DNA from: Tricholoma matsutake
Taxonomy: Eukaryota > Basidiomycota > Agaricomycetes > Agaricales > Tricholomataceae
Assembly: GCA_026075535.2 (NCBI GenBank)
Contig: AP026543.1
Coordinates: forward strand, 10,230,001-10,294,000
DNA length: 64,000 bases
Direction of reading: 5' to 3'
Part shown: one piece after another, positions 54,474-64,000 of the stretch
Position numbering within the stretch: position 1 is the stretch's first letter
How the letters are laid out: each line of letters begins with the position of its first letter
Program-made: the position numbers and the translations under genes
The notes under the pieces: generated by a model
Told to the model about the DNA's origin: nothing
The model's input: the letters and a program-made list of their open reading frames with translations, nothing else
The model's database searches: none

Positions 54474-55400
54474 CACACCTTGCCCTTCAAGTTCAGTGCA
54501 TGGTAACCAGGTGACTGGGCCATGTAGATGACCTCATGATCTGTGAGTTCTCCATTGAGGTATGCACTTTTGATGTCAATCTGATGGAGCTTGAGGTCCT
54601 CAGCAGCAGCAATGGCAAGAACAGCTCATATTGACATGAGCCAGGCAACAGAGGCAAAGGTGTCGAAGTAGTCGATGCCAGGAACCTGTGAGAAGCCTTG
54701 AGCAATGAGTTGTGCTTTGTGGCATGCAATATGACCCACTGCATCTTTCTTTGTGTGGAACACCCACTTAGAGCCTACAACATTGGCACCAGCTGGAGGA
54801 TCAACGAGTTCCCATGTTCTGGTTTTCTCAAGCATAGTGAGTTCCTCATGAATGCCTTCCTCCCATTGCAGCCAGTCAGGCCATTTTTTTGCCTCTGCTA
54901 GATTTCGGGGATCTGAAGCCTCGACTTCACTAACCTCTGCTACCAACAAATATTCCTCTAGCTCATCATCATCATCCTCAGCCTCCACAAGATTTGGCAT
55001 CTCTTCTTCATCAACAGTAGGTGGATGTACACCAGTGGTGAGGAGTGGGTCAGATGGTCATGCAGATGTGACACTGTGTCCCTTGAGGAGTGCACAGACT
55101 CTTGCACTTGGTTTTCAAATGTGTTGGGCAGGTTCTGGTTGAGTGTCAGTTGGCATTTTGAGCTCTGCATCATGGGATTCAGGAGGTGTCTCAATAGGGG
55201 GCATTGTTGTTGCTGCAGTGTTGTCATTGCACATGATTTTGTCAACCTTCATCTCATCAAACCCTGCATTCTCCCCCTCGAGAGGAGAGGCTGCTTCTCC
55301 CCACAGGTTCCTAGGGAGACCACTCGCATGGAGTAAAGCTCAGACATGCTCAAGAATGGTCCAGTTTTGACACTCTGCAATGCCATTGTGCTCTGGGGTG

Positions 55401-57426
55401 TCATGGACCATGAACCTCTGCTCTGTGCCCTGGGACTTCAAGTACGCGATTTGTCTTTATACTTTCTGCCTGAATCCAAGTGCAGGACTTTGATACTTTC
55501 TTGTAGGTGATGGGTTGTTTGCTTTTCTTTCAGAGGAGATCGAGCTTTGTAAAGCTCATGTGGTCATCAGAGTATGTAACATAGTACTGCCTTCTGCCTT
55601 TTGTCTCAACTGGTGCCAGTCCCTATAGGTTGCTGTGGATGATTCCACCAACCTCAGTGGTGTGCTTGCCCTGTTGTTTCTTTGCAATAGGCTTCCGTGT
55701 GGCTTTGGCATACACACATGACTCACAAAAGAATGGGGTGCCATCGGTGCTTGACTCAAGCTTCACGCCAGTCATGAAACCATTTCAGACAAGCCTCTTG
55801 GCAATGTCAGGGGAAATGTGGCCCATACAACAGTGGAACAGGTCCAGGGTAAGTGTATCTATAGCTGCATTTGCTGACTCTGCCTCATGCATTACACGAT
55901 ACAGCCACCCAACCTTTGGGAACTCTCTGATGTGAGTACCATCTGGTCCCATGATTTTGCACTTTCCACCACCAAATGTGACAGTGAAGCCATAGTCATC
56001 AAGCCATCCAATGGACACAAGGGTATAGCAACCTCTGGGGAATAGAGCACCTCGGTGATCTTTAGCTGCGAGATATCAGCCTCATCAGGTACATTGATTA
56101 TCATCTTGCCTTTTCCTGTGGCTTTGAAGCTCTGCTTGTTGGCAGCTCAAAATGGCTTGGGGGGGATTTCTATGAAATTCTGCATGGCATCACAATATGG
56201 TGTGATGTGGCTTGTGCACCCTGAGTCGTAGACCTCAGCTTGAGTCTCATCAGTGATCCTAGCTCCAGTTGCAAGTGCTTCTTCTGGGCCAGCTGAGTCC
56301 AGGTCAACATCAGAGCACAATACATACTTCTCGCTACTGATTCCAGATAACTCCTCAGTGTTGCTGCCCACTCCTGAGTCCTCGGCCTCTGTGAACCAAT
56401 CACTGTCTGTTGCTATGCTCTCCACTGGCTCGCTTGCTAGGAACCAGTCTGACTTGTCACCTGAGTCTCTGTCTTCGATGTTGAAGGTGGCAAAGGCTCT
56501 GTTGCTCTCAGAATCAGACCCCTCAGTGGCATTCGCAGACCCACCCTTTTTCTTGGAGTCATCCTTCTTCTTGCCAGTGTCCTTCTTTCTGGAGTCTTTG
56601 AGGGGCTTCTTGCATTGGTGCTTGAAGTGTCCCTCTTCACCACAGTTCCAGTAACACTTTTTCTTGTCATGTTTGCTTGATGCTGCCATCATGGCCTTGT
56701 CCTTTTCATCCTTGGAGGATCTACCACCTTGACACAAGCAGTGAGCAACAGTCTGCTCAGACTCCTCAGAAATGAGTGCAATGAGCTCATCTGGGTCAAC
56801 AGTCTTGGTAGAAGCATACAGCCATGCATTGGCAAGGAGAGTCGGAGAGGTGGACTCGGAGCAAAGAGATGATGGTGGAGCAGTAATCTTTTTCTTCAAT
56901 GGTGACACCATACATGGCTAACTCTTCCCACTTTACTCACATGCTATCGAGGAACTCCCAGATACTGCCTTTCTCCAGACATCATGACTCCATGAACCAT
57001 GTGCAAAGGTCTGCCTGCACGAAGGCTCCCTTTTGTGTGTACTCGGTTGTGATCAGGTCCCAGCAGTCCTTCAACAGGGACTTTGCATGGATGTGAATGA
57101 GGGTTGAGTTGGGGATCCGGTGTGTGTGTGAGCAAGGCCTTCATGGTCTTCTTGTCACAATCCCATTTGGCCATCTCATCAGATTCTGTTTGTGTTGGAG
57201 GGGACACTGCTGGAACTGGTTGCAGGGTCATACCATCAAAGTGGCCCCACAATCCCTTGGCCTCAATCGCCTCCTCAAAACAGATGGAGAATGTGGTCCA
57301 GTTCACACCCATTGGCATAAGCTTAGGCATGGAGAAGAGAAGGATATCAGTGGTCAATGTGGTATACATGGTGAGTTTGCGGTGTGGTCTTGAAGCAGAT
57401 TCTGATTTAGTTATGGTGCCGATCAC
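55401..57426 (-). pseudogene. Copia Gag, protease and integrase
   Basis: Gag begins near 57330 (MPKLMPMGVNWTTFSICFEE), with KGLWGHFDGM. The knuckle CYWNCGEEGHFKHQC has three residues between the first two Cys where two are usual. A Lys/Asp/Ser-rich spacer follows. The protease has EVYDSGCTSHITPYCDAM (D-S-G kept). Integrase starts with GKCKIMGPDGTHIREFPKVG and the HHCC finger (FHCCMGHISPDIAKRLV, FFCESCVYAKATRKP). Stops are TGA at RLV/NGFM and LDLL/KKSK, and one TAG (HSNL/GLAP, TGG in relatives). Frameshifts lie near 56020 and 55500. Confidence 0.8.
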
Positions 57427-57993
57427 TTACACACTGCTACTTTTGTGCAACCACCAATCTGACTGCCCCCCAAAAAAAAAACTTTAGCCCTAAAAAACAC
57501 AGTCAGGAACTATTTTTAAGCACATTTGAGGTTGAGTAAATAGTGTGAAAATTTTGATGTGGATTGAGTACTGTTGTGCCCATCTATGGCCAAATAGCCT
57601 TGCAAACGCCAGAAACAGGTATAATGAACTTGAAACAATAACTGGATTTTGTTATTCACACCATAGTTCGTCATGAAATTTCTCTTCCAGTTTTTGTGAT
57701 ATCAGTATTATGTCAATACAACCTCTTCAAAACACATATAAGAGTGTTTATACAAGAGGGATAAGAACTACCCCTTTTTTCACAAGTTGTAGAGGTAAAA
57801 ATGTAACCACCCGCCAAACTGAAGTCTGCTTGAGAAATTTTCTCACTCAGTTTTGAAGCTAATAAGAAACCCTCAATACAATATCTTCTTATCACTAAAA
57901 GGAGTGTTTCTACAAGAGGAATAAGAAAATGGTTGTTTTTTGGAGGACCAGAAAAGTTTGTACAAAAGTAGTGGTGTATAAGTAATCAGCACC
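57413..57993. repeat. Inverted repeat in Copia leader
   Basis: 57413-57500 (TGGTGCCGATCACTTACACA, CTGCTACTTTTGTGCAA) is an imperfect reverse complement of 57993-57915 (TGGTGCTGATTACTTATACA, CCACTACTTTTGTACAA on the minus strand). The leader between LTR and gag is therefore rearranged. The spacer holds no gene. Confidence 0.6.
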
Positions 57994-57996
57994 ATC

Positions 57997-58017
57997 ACTA
58001 GCGCAGCGCCCATAACC
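57997..58017 (-). promoter_or_regulatory. Candidate primer-binding site (half tRNA-iMet type)
   Basis: Immediately inside the 5' LTR the minus strand reads GGTTATGGGCGCTGCGC. GGTTATG(A/G)GC is complementary to the anticodon loop of initiator tRNA-Met (..GCTCATAACC). Priming by a half tRNA-iMet molecule is established for Drosophila copia and yeast Ty5. The match is strong for 7 bases and partial after that. Confidence 0.5.
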
Positions 58018-58173
58018 TGAAAGAATACTCTCAGGGTTTTCATAGGCAAACAACTATACCTGAAAGAATACTCTATGTACAGAGTGAGTGAATGGATATG
58101 AAAACAAGAGTAAGTACTATACCTCAGTGTTTTCATAGGCAAACAACTGAGGTAGCAAAATGGGGGTGTGATG
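58018..58173 (-). repeat. 5' LTR of Copia element, truncated
   Basis: Matches 51952-52118 of the 3' LTR (CTCACTCTGTACATA, GTTTGCCTATGAAAA) and loses similarity at about 58173, so the LTR start is missing and no target duplication can be read. Confidence 0.75.
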
Positions 58174-59457
58174 TTGATGATACTTGACCAGGAAACCCAA
58201 ACAAAACCTGCAATAAGGGCTCGAATGGTATGTATAATGCTAGTTAGAGGAAGGTTGCAAGGTGGTACTAAATATCACTGCTGTAAACCAAGGGTATGAA
58301 AATGACTCTAGAGAGTGTGCAATGAAGTCAGATGAGTTTCAAAAGTATTCAAAGTGTTGCAATGACATTCGAGAGAAATTTGATAACAATCGAGAGTGTA
58401 CAAAGCGCTGCGATAGTGTTTGAGGAAATTTTAGTGAAGTTCGGGAGTGTGTGAAGGGTGTAATAAAGTTTGAAGAGTGTGCGAAGAGGTGCAATGATGT
58501 CTGAAGAGGTGCGACAATGTTCGAAGAAGTTTTAAGGCCTTTATAGAAGATGAAGGCACTTTTGACAGTGGCTGAGGATAGACTATAAAGATGTAGAAAG
58601 GTATCGAGAGAGGATAGACAATATGTGATGGTTTTGAGAAGCTAGTACGAGGAGTTTGAGGAAATTTGGTGTAAAACACTGAACTTCAAGACTAAATCGG
58701 GACACTTGGACTCAAGAGAATAGCTCTTAAATCAGACAATATTGGTGTGAGAGGATGGTGTATTCTGTTCTTCTAAGTAGCTAGTACAAGGCTATATATG
58801 GTTGGGAGAAGTGATACTAAAAAGGAAATAAAACATGAGGAATACATGAGGCAAGATATAAAACAATAGAGAATCTTTGCAAATCATAGAATAAATGAAA
58901 GAAGATAAGAAGGGAATGTCTAGAGGCATAATTTATCACTGGTACCTGTCCCCATTGATCCAATATATCATCAAGATATCAAAGTGCCACAATTGCATCC
59001 TAAAATCCCATCGTTGTGTCTCCTCGTGTCCAGTGGTGCTCAATATGTGATGCACTAACTCTTACAAGGTGTGCTGCATGTATCCGAAGGGCAGTGCAAT
59101 AGGTGTATGGCAGCCAAAGGCATTCGAAGTGCTGCAATATCATTCGAAGTTGTTTGAGATTGTTCAAAGTCATTCAAAGTCGATTAAAGTCGATCAAAGT
59201 AGTTTTGGAGTGGTGTCATGGGGTTCATAGGGGTTGGGAGCATGCGTTTTGATGTGTTGATGCCTCTGGAGACATTCCCAGAGCTTAGAGTGCACAGTGG
59301 ACCTATCATCCTCCCCCTTACTGAAATCCTGACTGTCCCAGTCAGCCAATCAAAGTCATGTGAGAACTGCGTGATCGTGTTGAAATTGTAAACAAAACTT
59401 GAAAAACTTCTCATTCTTCTTCGTCACCTCTTTAAACCTTTGACACTATATTTCATC
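58174..59457. other. Repeat-derived intergenic sequence, no gene recognised
   Basis: Rich in TTCGAAG, GTGCGAAGAG and GTCGATTAAAG-type words, similar in texture to 28300-29200. No ORF with a domain. Confidence 0.4.
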
Positions 59458-60756
59458 ATGTCTCTTCTTGCCGAACTCAACACCAAAATCCTCGAATATG
59501 CCAAATCAATGCCCGATCATGGTGTTGCTGAAGACCTCAACTTTGAAGTGTGGGGGAAAGGTTTTTGTGAGAAGATGGTAAGTTTCCAATTCCCATTTGA
59601 TATTTGGATTCTAACACAATATGTTCAGGCAGAATATGACAAATTGGCAGACAATTTGGGCGAGGAACACAACTCGACCATGCAACAGGTCATCAACAAG
59701 CTTTTTGAGCTTTTCAAACTGATGGCTCGACACGAATGGCTTTCATGGGCAGGAGACTTTTTATTTGCAGATCTGAGTGAGCAGGTAGAGTGAGAGCAAA
59801 GGGAAGAGGAAGCAAGATGGGTTCGGGAGGAGGAGGAGGAGGCTTGCAGGGTGGAGGAAGATGCAAAGAAGGCAAAGATCGAGGCTCAGAGGGGGGCATT
59901 AGTAGACACTCAAAATGCAGCTCTTGCTGAGTTTTGTGCTAAAACTTTGTCGAAGAAGGAACTGCAGTGATGAAACACAGAGCTTGCAGCAGAGATGCAA
60001 GCAATCGAGAGGCTAGAGGCTGGAGAGGAGGACAAGGAAGAAGATTTGGGAGGATTGCCAATAATCAGGATTGGGAAGCATAAAGTAGTGGAGATCAAGG
60101 GAGGTGAGGATGATGAAAATGAGATCGTTGAGGATGGGGTAGAGAGCAAGCAGAGGAGGTTCACTGAGGGCAGACTTCTCAACTTTGAAGGCCCGGTGAG
60201 TTTTTGCTTTGTTTTCAAAGGGTTTTTGGAGTGCTAATCAATGTCGTAGTGCAATCAATGTGCTAGGATGATATCCCAGCCATCATGCATTGTCAAGGAG
60301 GGAGCCCCAAAGTGCATGAAGTGCACTCAGGCAGCGCAGGGTTGCTACTGGGAAGGGGTCTTGAGGCAGGGACCCACAAAGGTGAAGCGAGACAATTTGG
60401 GGTTGCGAAACCAGATTTGCACCCAAAACCAGGTGCAAAATTCATTCAATATAATCCCATAGTGTATGCTAACCTATTCTCAGATCGAAAGTACCATGAA
60501 TTCACATTGTGGGTCCCGTCACTGACATCAAACCAGTCGCAGGCCCTTTGAAACCATTGAAGGAGAAAAGAAGTCATTGAAGGGAAAGGCAAAGGCAAAA
60601 GCAAAAGTATCGCATAGTTTTGAAGAGGGTGAGGATGTCAATGAGGAGGTCGTGATTCATCATCAATTCCTGGTGATGAGGTTGGCAGAGTTGAAGGTCA
60701 AGATGGAGGTTTTGTGCAGGCAGATAGAAGTGGTGGAAGAGATGTTGGAAGAGTAG
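59458..60756 (+). pseudogene. Coiled-coil protein with Cys-rich (zinc-binding-like) motif
   Basis: ATG at 59458 (MSLLAELNTKILEYAKSM). An intron of about 52 nt (GTAAGT..TTCAG, about 59578-59629) joins GFCEKM to AEYDKLADNL. A long charged helix follows (EEEARWVREEEEEACRVEED, AIERLEAGEEDKEEDLGG). A second intron with GTGAGT starts after LLNFEGP. Then CNQCARM..SCIVKEGAPKCMKCTQ..GCYWEGV gives C-x2-C..C..C-x2-C..C, and a final helix (HHQFLVMRLAELKVKMEVLC) ends at TAG 60754-60756. TGA codons at SEQVE/EQREEE and ELQ/(second TGA)/NTELA stand where Arg is likely. It belongs to the style of multi-copy agaricomycete coiled-coil/Cys proteins; function unknown. It lies tail-to-tail with gypsy-4. Confidence 0.55.
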
Positions 60757-61006
60757 TAGATTGTGTCATTGTTTCTGTTTTATAATTTAGATTTTTTTTT
60801 TGTGAGCCTTGGAAGTAGCAATAAGAAAAGTAAAAAGAAAGAAGAAAAGAAAAAAGGAATAAGGGAAAGGCTCAGTAGATCATCATGGCCGAAAAACCCT
60901 TTTGGAGTTTGCACAACCATGCTATAATGTGATATTGCGACTTGTATTGTACACTAAAAGAGATCAAGGTCATGGGTAAGTGATCACGAACAAGAAAAGG
61001 AGATAA
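60757..61006. other. Gap between coiled-coil pseudogene and gypsy-4
   Basis: AT-rich convergent 3' region. AAAAGAAAGAAGAAAAG-type runs near 60830-60860. No LTR end recognised. Confidence 0.35.
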
Positions 61007-64000
61007 TTATTCATCTTCGAAGTCTGGAAGGTCTTTGGGAATATCTTTGTCGATGTTTGAAGTGTTTTGAAGTTTTTCGAGTTGTTCAGAGTCAATATCA
61101 AGGAAGTTCAGCAGTAGGGGAAATGATTTTTGTGCAAAATAGGGAAGGAGTGAGAAGGCTGCAACTGGTCGATGAAATACTGATCCATCGAGTTCGCAGA
61201 TGATGTAGGCTCCTCCATAGTTTTGACCAATGATGATGAGTGGACTTAAATATCAGGGTTGCATCTTGCGATTGAGGGATTTCTCAATTTGTGTGTTGCA
61301 AAGTAGGACCAGGTCGCCTTTTTCAAAGCTGTAGTCATGCATCATTCATTTGTGAACAACTTCAAAACATTTTGCAGCTTCAAGTCGAGCAGTATAGACT
61401 TTCGAATAGAGAATTTTGAGGTCAGATGATCGCTTCTGCAGTGCTATTGCTCTTTGAGCAATGAGATCGGTTGTCAATAAGATAGAATCAGGAGGGGGTT
61501 GCAAGTATGTTGCTTCAGAGATGTCGAGCAGAATTAGGGGATGTGATCCTGTAATTGCAAAGTAAGGAGAGCAACCCATGCATCTATGAACTGTAACTCG
61601 TTCTGCCCAAAACACCGGGTGTGCTCCAGCTGACCATTTGCTCTGATCTCCATTGACTGCTTTGAATAATGATTGTCGAATATTGAAATGAGCTCGTTCA
61701 ATGATTCCATTTGCACAAGAGTTGTAGCCACTAATTCAAATGTGGTTAATATGATATCATTTCGAAAGGTACTCCAATGCTGCGATGAATGCTGATTCAT
61801 TATTGCTCACGATTTTGTATAGTGAACCCCATCTACAAATGATATCTTTGAAGATCCAGTCCCTGAGGGTCGTGGCATTTTCTTGTTGAAGGTTTCACCA
61901 CTCGGGATAAGTTGTTAGTGAACATCAACCTTGTATGATATACTTGAATCCGCTCGAGGGAAGCATTTGCATGGTATTGATGTAGACTTTGCCAAATAAA
62001 GGTGTGGGTGTGGCGACGGTAGGTGGGATAAGGAGATTTTGAGTTTGTTGTACCTGGCACAGGTGGCAAGTACGAATATACCATGTGATGTCTGCTTTCA
62101 TGTTAGGCCACCAAAATCATAGGGAAATAATGGCTTTTGTCGCAAAGACCATTTTGTGTCCGATATCATTGTGAGCTGCATGAATGACTTCAAGACGACA
62201 TTCGGGAATTGCAATGATTTTGTGAGCTCCATGCGAGTCTTTCCTCCAAAGTTTGCCGCAATCTAAGAAGAATTTGGTGCAATATCAAATGAAGGTAGCA
62301 TATTCGGAATCTGATAAATCTGTAGGTCATACCAAATCCTCTAACCATTTTCGAATGCCAACTAATCTTTCATCTTCCTTTTTTGCATTGTTCATTTATG
62401 GGACATCATCGTAGGTTGGATCCTCCCCCTTACTGAGATCTGAAGAGAGGGAGAGTGTCAAAATTCGATAGGAAGTGAAGGGTCGAGTTGTAATGGGATT
62501 GATTTGGTGTACAAAACCATGAAGATGGTTGATCCAGTCTCCAAAATCATTTTTGTTATTGAACTGGTCATCTTCATCTTGTGGAGGACATCTCAAAAGT
62601 CCATCTGGACCATGATGTGTACCTGCGACATGAACTAACGTGAAGTGAAAAGTAAGGATTGAGACAATCCATTGATTGATGCTAGTGCTAGGTGTGATAT
62701 CAGGGTTCGAGAGCATGCCTTTGATATACCTTGCGTTGACTTCGACAATGAGGTTTTGGACCCCTATTAGGTACAATCAAAGTGCTCTGAGAGCGCGATA
62801 TAGACCATAGAGTTCGAGTTTCACTTGTGAAAATCAGGATTTGCAGTTGTTAAGCATGATTGAGCTGAATCGACTGTAATATCATTTTTGAAGGTTGTCA
62901 GGATCGCATTGCATGAGAAAGAAGCCAATAGCAATGTATGAAGTATCGACTGATAGGATAACTGGGGCGTCAGAGTAGTCAATAGCGCAAATTGCTGGGG
63001 AATTGATCAATGCTTGCTTTAGGTCTTCCTGTGCTGTGATTTGTTTTGGTCTGAAATCAAAAGGGACATCTTTTTGTGTAAGGTGTATTAGAGCTGTAGC
63101 ATGTTGAGCAAAGTTTCAAATAAAGATACAACAAACTCCAATAGTTCCTAGAAATGCCTTGACTTCAGTAAGACTTCAACAAAACCCCCATTTGCTAACC
63201 ACTGCGATGCAAGTGGGATCGGCCATATGACCTTTGATATTGCATTGATGACCTAGAATGATTATTTCAGAAACACAAAGGTAAAGTTTTGGACCAGAAA
63301 ATGTTCCTCCACAATACTTCATGTGTTGGACTATATGATTTAGATTCCTGAAATGCTCCCAAATGAAGCATCGAATGCCTGTCTTATCAGTGATCGTCTT
63401 GTAAGATCCTCCGATAGTTCAATATTCTGATTTTGGACCCTTAACTGGTGTGTCATCGATGTAAGGGATGGTGATATGAGGGATTTCAGGTTGTAGAATA
63501 AATGTTACATCCTTGTGTAAGATTGGAACTGAGTTCATCCAACCCATTGGTAGGGTGACAATTTGAAGCACTCTGAAAGGTGTCTGAAATGTTGTTAGAT
63601 CTCGAGATGATTCTGCAACTTTCCTTTCATCGAATGCGACATATAAGTCCAACATTCCACTGCAAGTGCATCTGCCAAATTGTTCAGCTAGATGCTCAGG
63701 GATTGGGATGACACCAGAGTGCTGTATCATTACTTGATTAAGAGGCTCAAGACTGAATGATTCGAAGTGATTTTGCATCTTTCTTTGCAACACAAAACCA
63801 TTTCAACCAATATGACAAGTTCAATGACTCATATACTTCTGCTTCTATCTTCTTTTTCAGCATCTCACAGATCTATTCATACAGACCAGGAGGTATAGGG
63901 ATATTACATTCGACCCATGGAGTGTGAGGAATAACAGGGAATTTGATAGGAGGAAAGAAGTCAGGGCAAAAGCTTTCTCATTCTTGTTTGGTCAATGCAA
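61007..64000 (-). pseudogene. gypsy-4 Pol (RT-RH-INT), 5' part off window
   Basis: Minus strand, entering from the right edge. RT has VIPIPEHLAEQFGRCTCSGM, DLYVAFDERKV, RDLTTFQTPFRVLQIVTLPM, HKDVTFILQPEIPHITI and PYIDDTPVKGP (active-site IDD). RNase H has VQNLIVEVNARYIKGMLSNP and VSILTFHFTLVHVAGTHHGP. The integrase region has CHLCQVQQTQNLLIPPTVAT, then HPVFWAERVTVHRCMGCSPY and FAITGSHPLILLDI. The C-terminal tail FEKGDLVLLCNTQIEKSLNR..NYGGAYIICELDGSVFHRPV ends at TAA 61007-61009. No chromodomain is seen, and the lineage differs from gypsy-1 to -3. Frameshifts and TGA codons (EVVHK/MMHDYS) show decay. Confidence 0.82.

Larger units (their letters stand above)
52333..55400 (-). pseudogene. Copia RT-RNase H region, split
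   Basis: RT starts with WLQWEEGIHEELTMLEKTRT and WELVDPPAGANVVGSKWVF, then KLHQIDIKSAYLNGELTDHE; it breaks at 54474. It resumes at 53463 with SLKQSGHHWYQKL, ILVHVDDCTVAT (active-site VDD) and EITNLGKLHWLLGIEI. RNase H includes YHEAVGSLMYAALSTQPDIA, KGFTDADGNMAKDHHAISSY, VLLSTTKSEYV and LLSDNQSAITLTQDHQYNAQ. After a TGA at 52465 (FIC/IVED, Arg expected) the frame runs on to a stop at 52333-52335. Frameshifts are present between 54600 and 55400. Inactive. Confidence 0.83.
51952..58173 (-). mobile_element. Ty1/Copia element, decayed, with hAT-type insertion
   Basis: Minus strand. The 3' LTR 52325-51952 starts TGTTGGAATAC and ends TTCTTTCA, preceded by CTTGAGGGGGAG as polypurine tract. The 5' LTR is cut, only 58173-58018 remaining. 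Coding order gag, protease, integrase, RT, RNase H is the Copia order. A hAT-type element (53464-54473) splits RT. A tRNA-iMet-like primer site follows the 5' LTR. Confidence 0.85.

Noticed and set aside
1..64000. Biosynthetic or secondary-metabolite cluster
   Set aside because: No polyketide, peptide-synthetase, terpene or P450 gene is seen; the lone hydrolase has no partners.

Overview
The window is nuclear DNA of a filamentous basidiomycete, most likely an agaricomycete. The evidence is the set of families present (a FunK1 kinase, a DUF6697 protein, a Crinkler-like protein, basidiomycete-expanded zinc-finger proteins, chromodomain Ty3/gypsy elements), introns of about 45-60 nt with GT..AG ends, and the gene/repeat organisation. 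I cannot name the species.

Layout. 1-15 kb is the gene-bearing part: a Crinkler-like gene (minus, runs off the left edge), a fragment of a basidiomycete-expanded hypothetical family, a DUF6697 gene, a small gag-only LTR element, a FunK1 kinase remnant, an apparently intact seven-exon alpha/beta hydrolase, and an apparently intact secreted protein with eight 11-residue repeats. 15-64 kb is almost entirely repeats: gypsy-1 (16.9-24.1 kb, plus strand, 5-bp target duplication), arrays of GC-rich hairpins and intron-like modules (24.1-27.8 kb), gypsy-2 (29.6-38.6 kb, plus strand), gypsy-3 (39.3-46.1 kb, minus, truncated), a zinc-finger pseudogene (47.8-49.8 kb), a foldback element (50.6-51.4 kb), a Copia element (52-58.2 kb, minus), a coiled-coil/Cys-rich pseudogene (59.5-60.8 kb), and gypsy-4 (from 61.0 kb off the right edge, minus).

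The repeats are nested. Four short elements with 8-bp target duplications (hAT-type) sit inside the gypsy-2 LTR, gypsy-3 gag, a foldback element and Copia pol. Two solo LTRs of one family sit in gypsy-2 and gypsy-3. An 807-bp near-perfect palindrome splits the gypsy-2 3' LTR without a target duplication.

The most striking global signal is mutational. Nearly every in-frame stop I could place in the decayed genes is TGA where the family has arginine, as expected from CGA to TGA at CpG. LTR pairs differ mainly by CpG transitions, and two catalytic aspartates (gypsy-1 protease, gypsy-3 reverse transcriptase) are Asn through CpG to CpA changes. The hydrolase and secreted-protein genes are free of this. 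The locus looks like a CpG-methylated or RIP-like transposon graveyard next to a few living genes. The least explained feature is a repeated family of intron-like modules and palindromic short exons on the minus strand, together with a spliced low-complexity reading frame at 25.6-26.9 kb.
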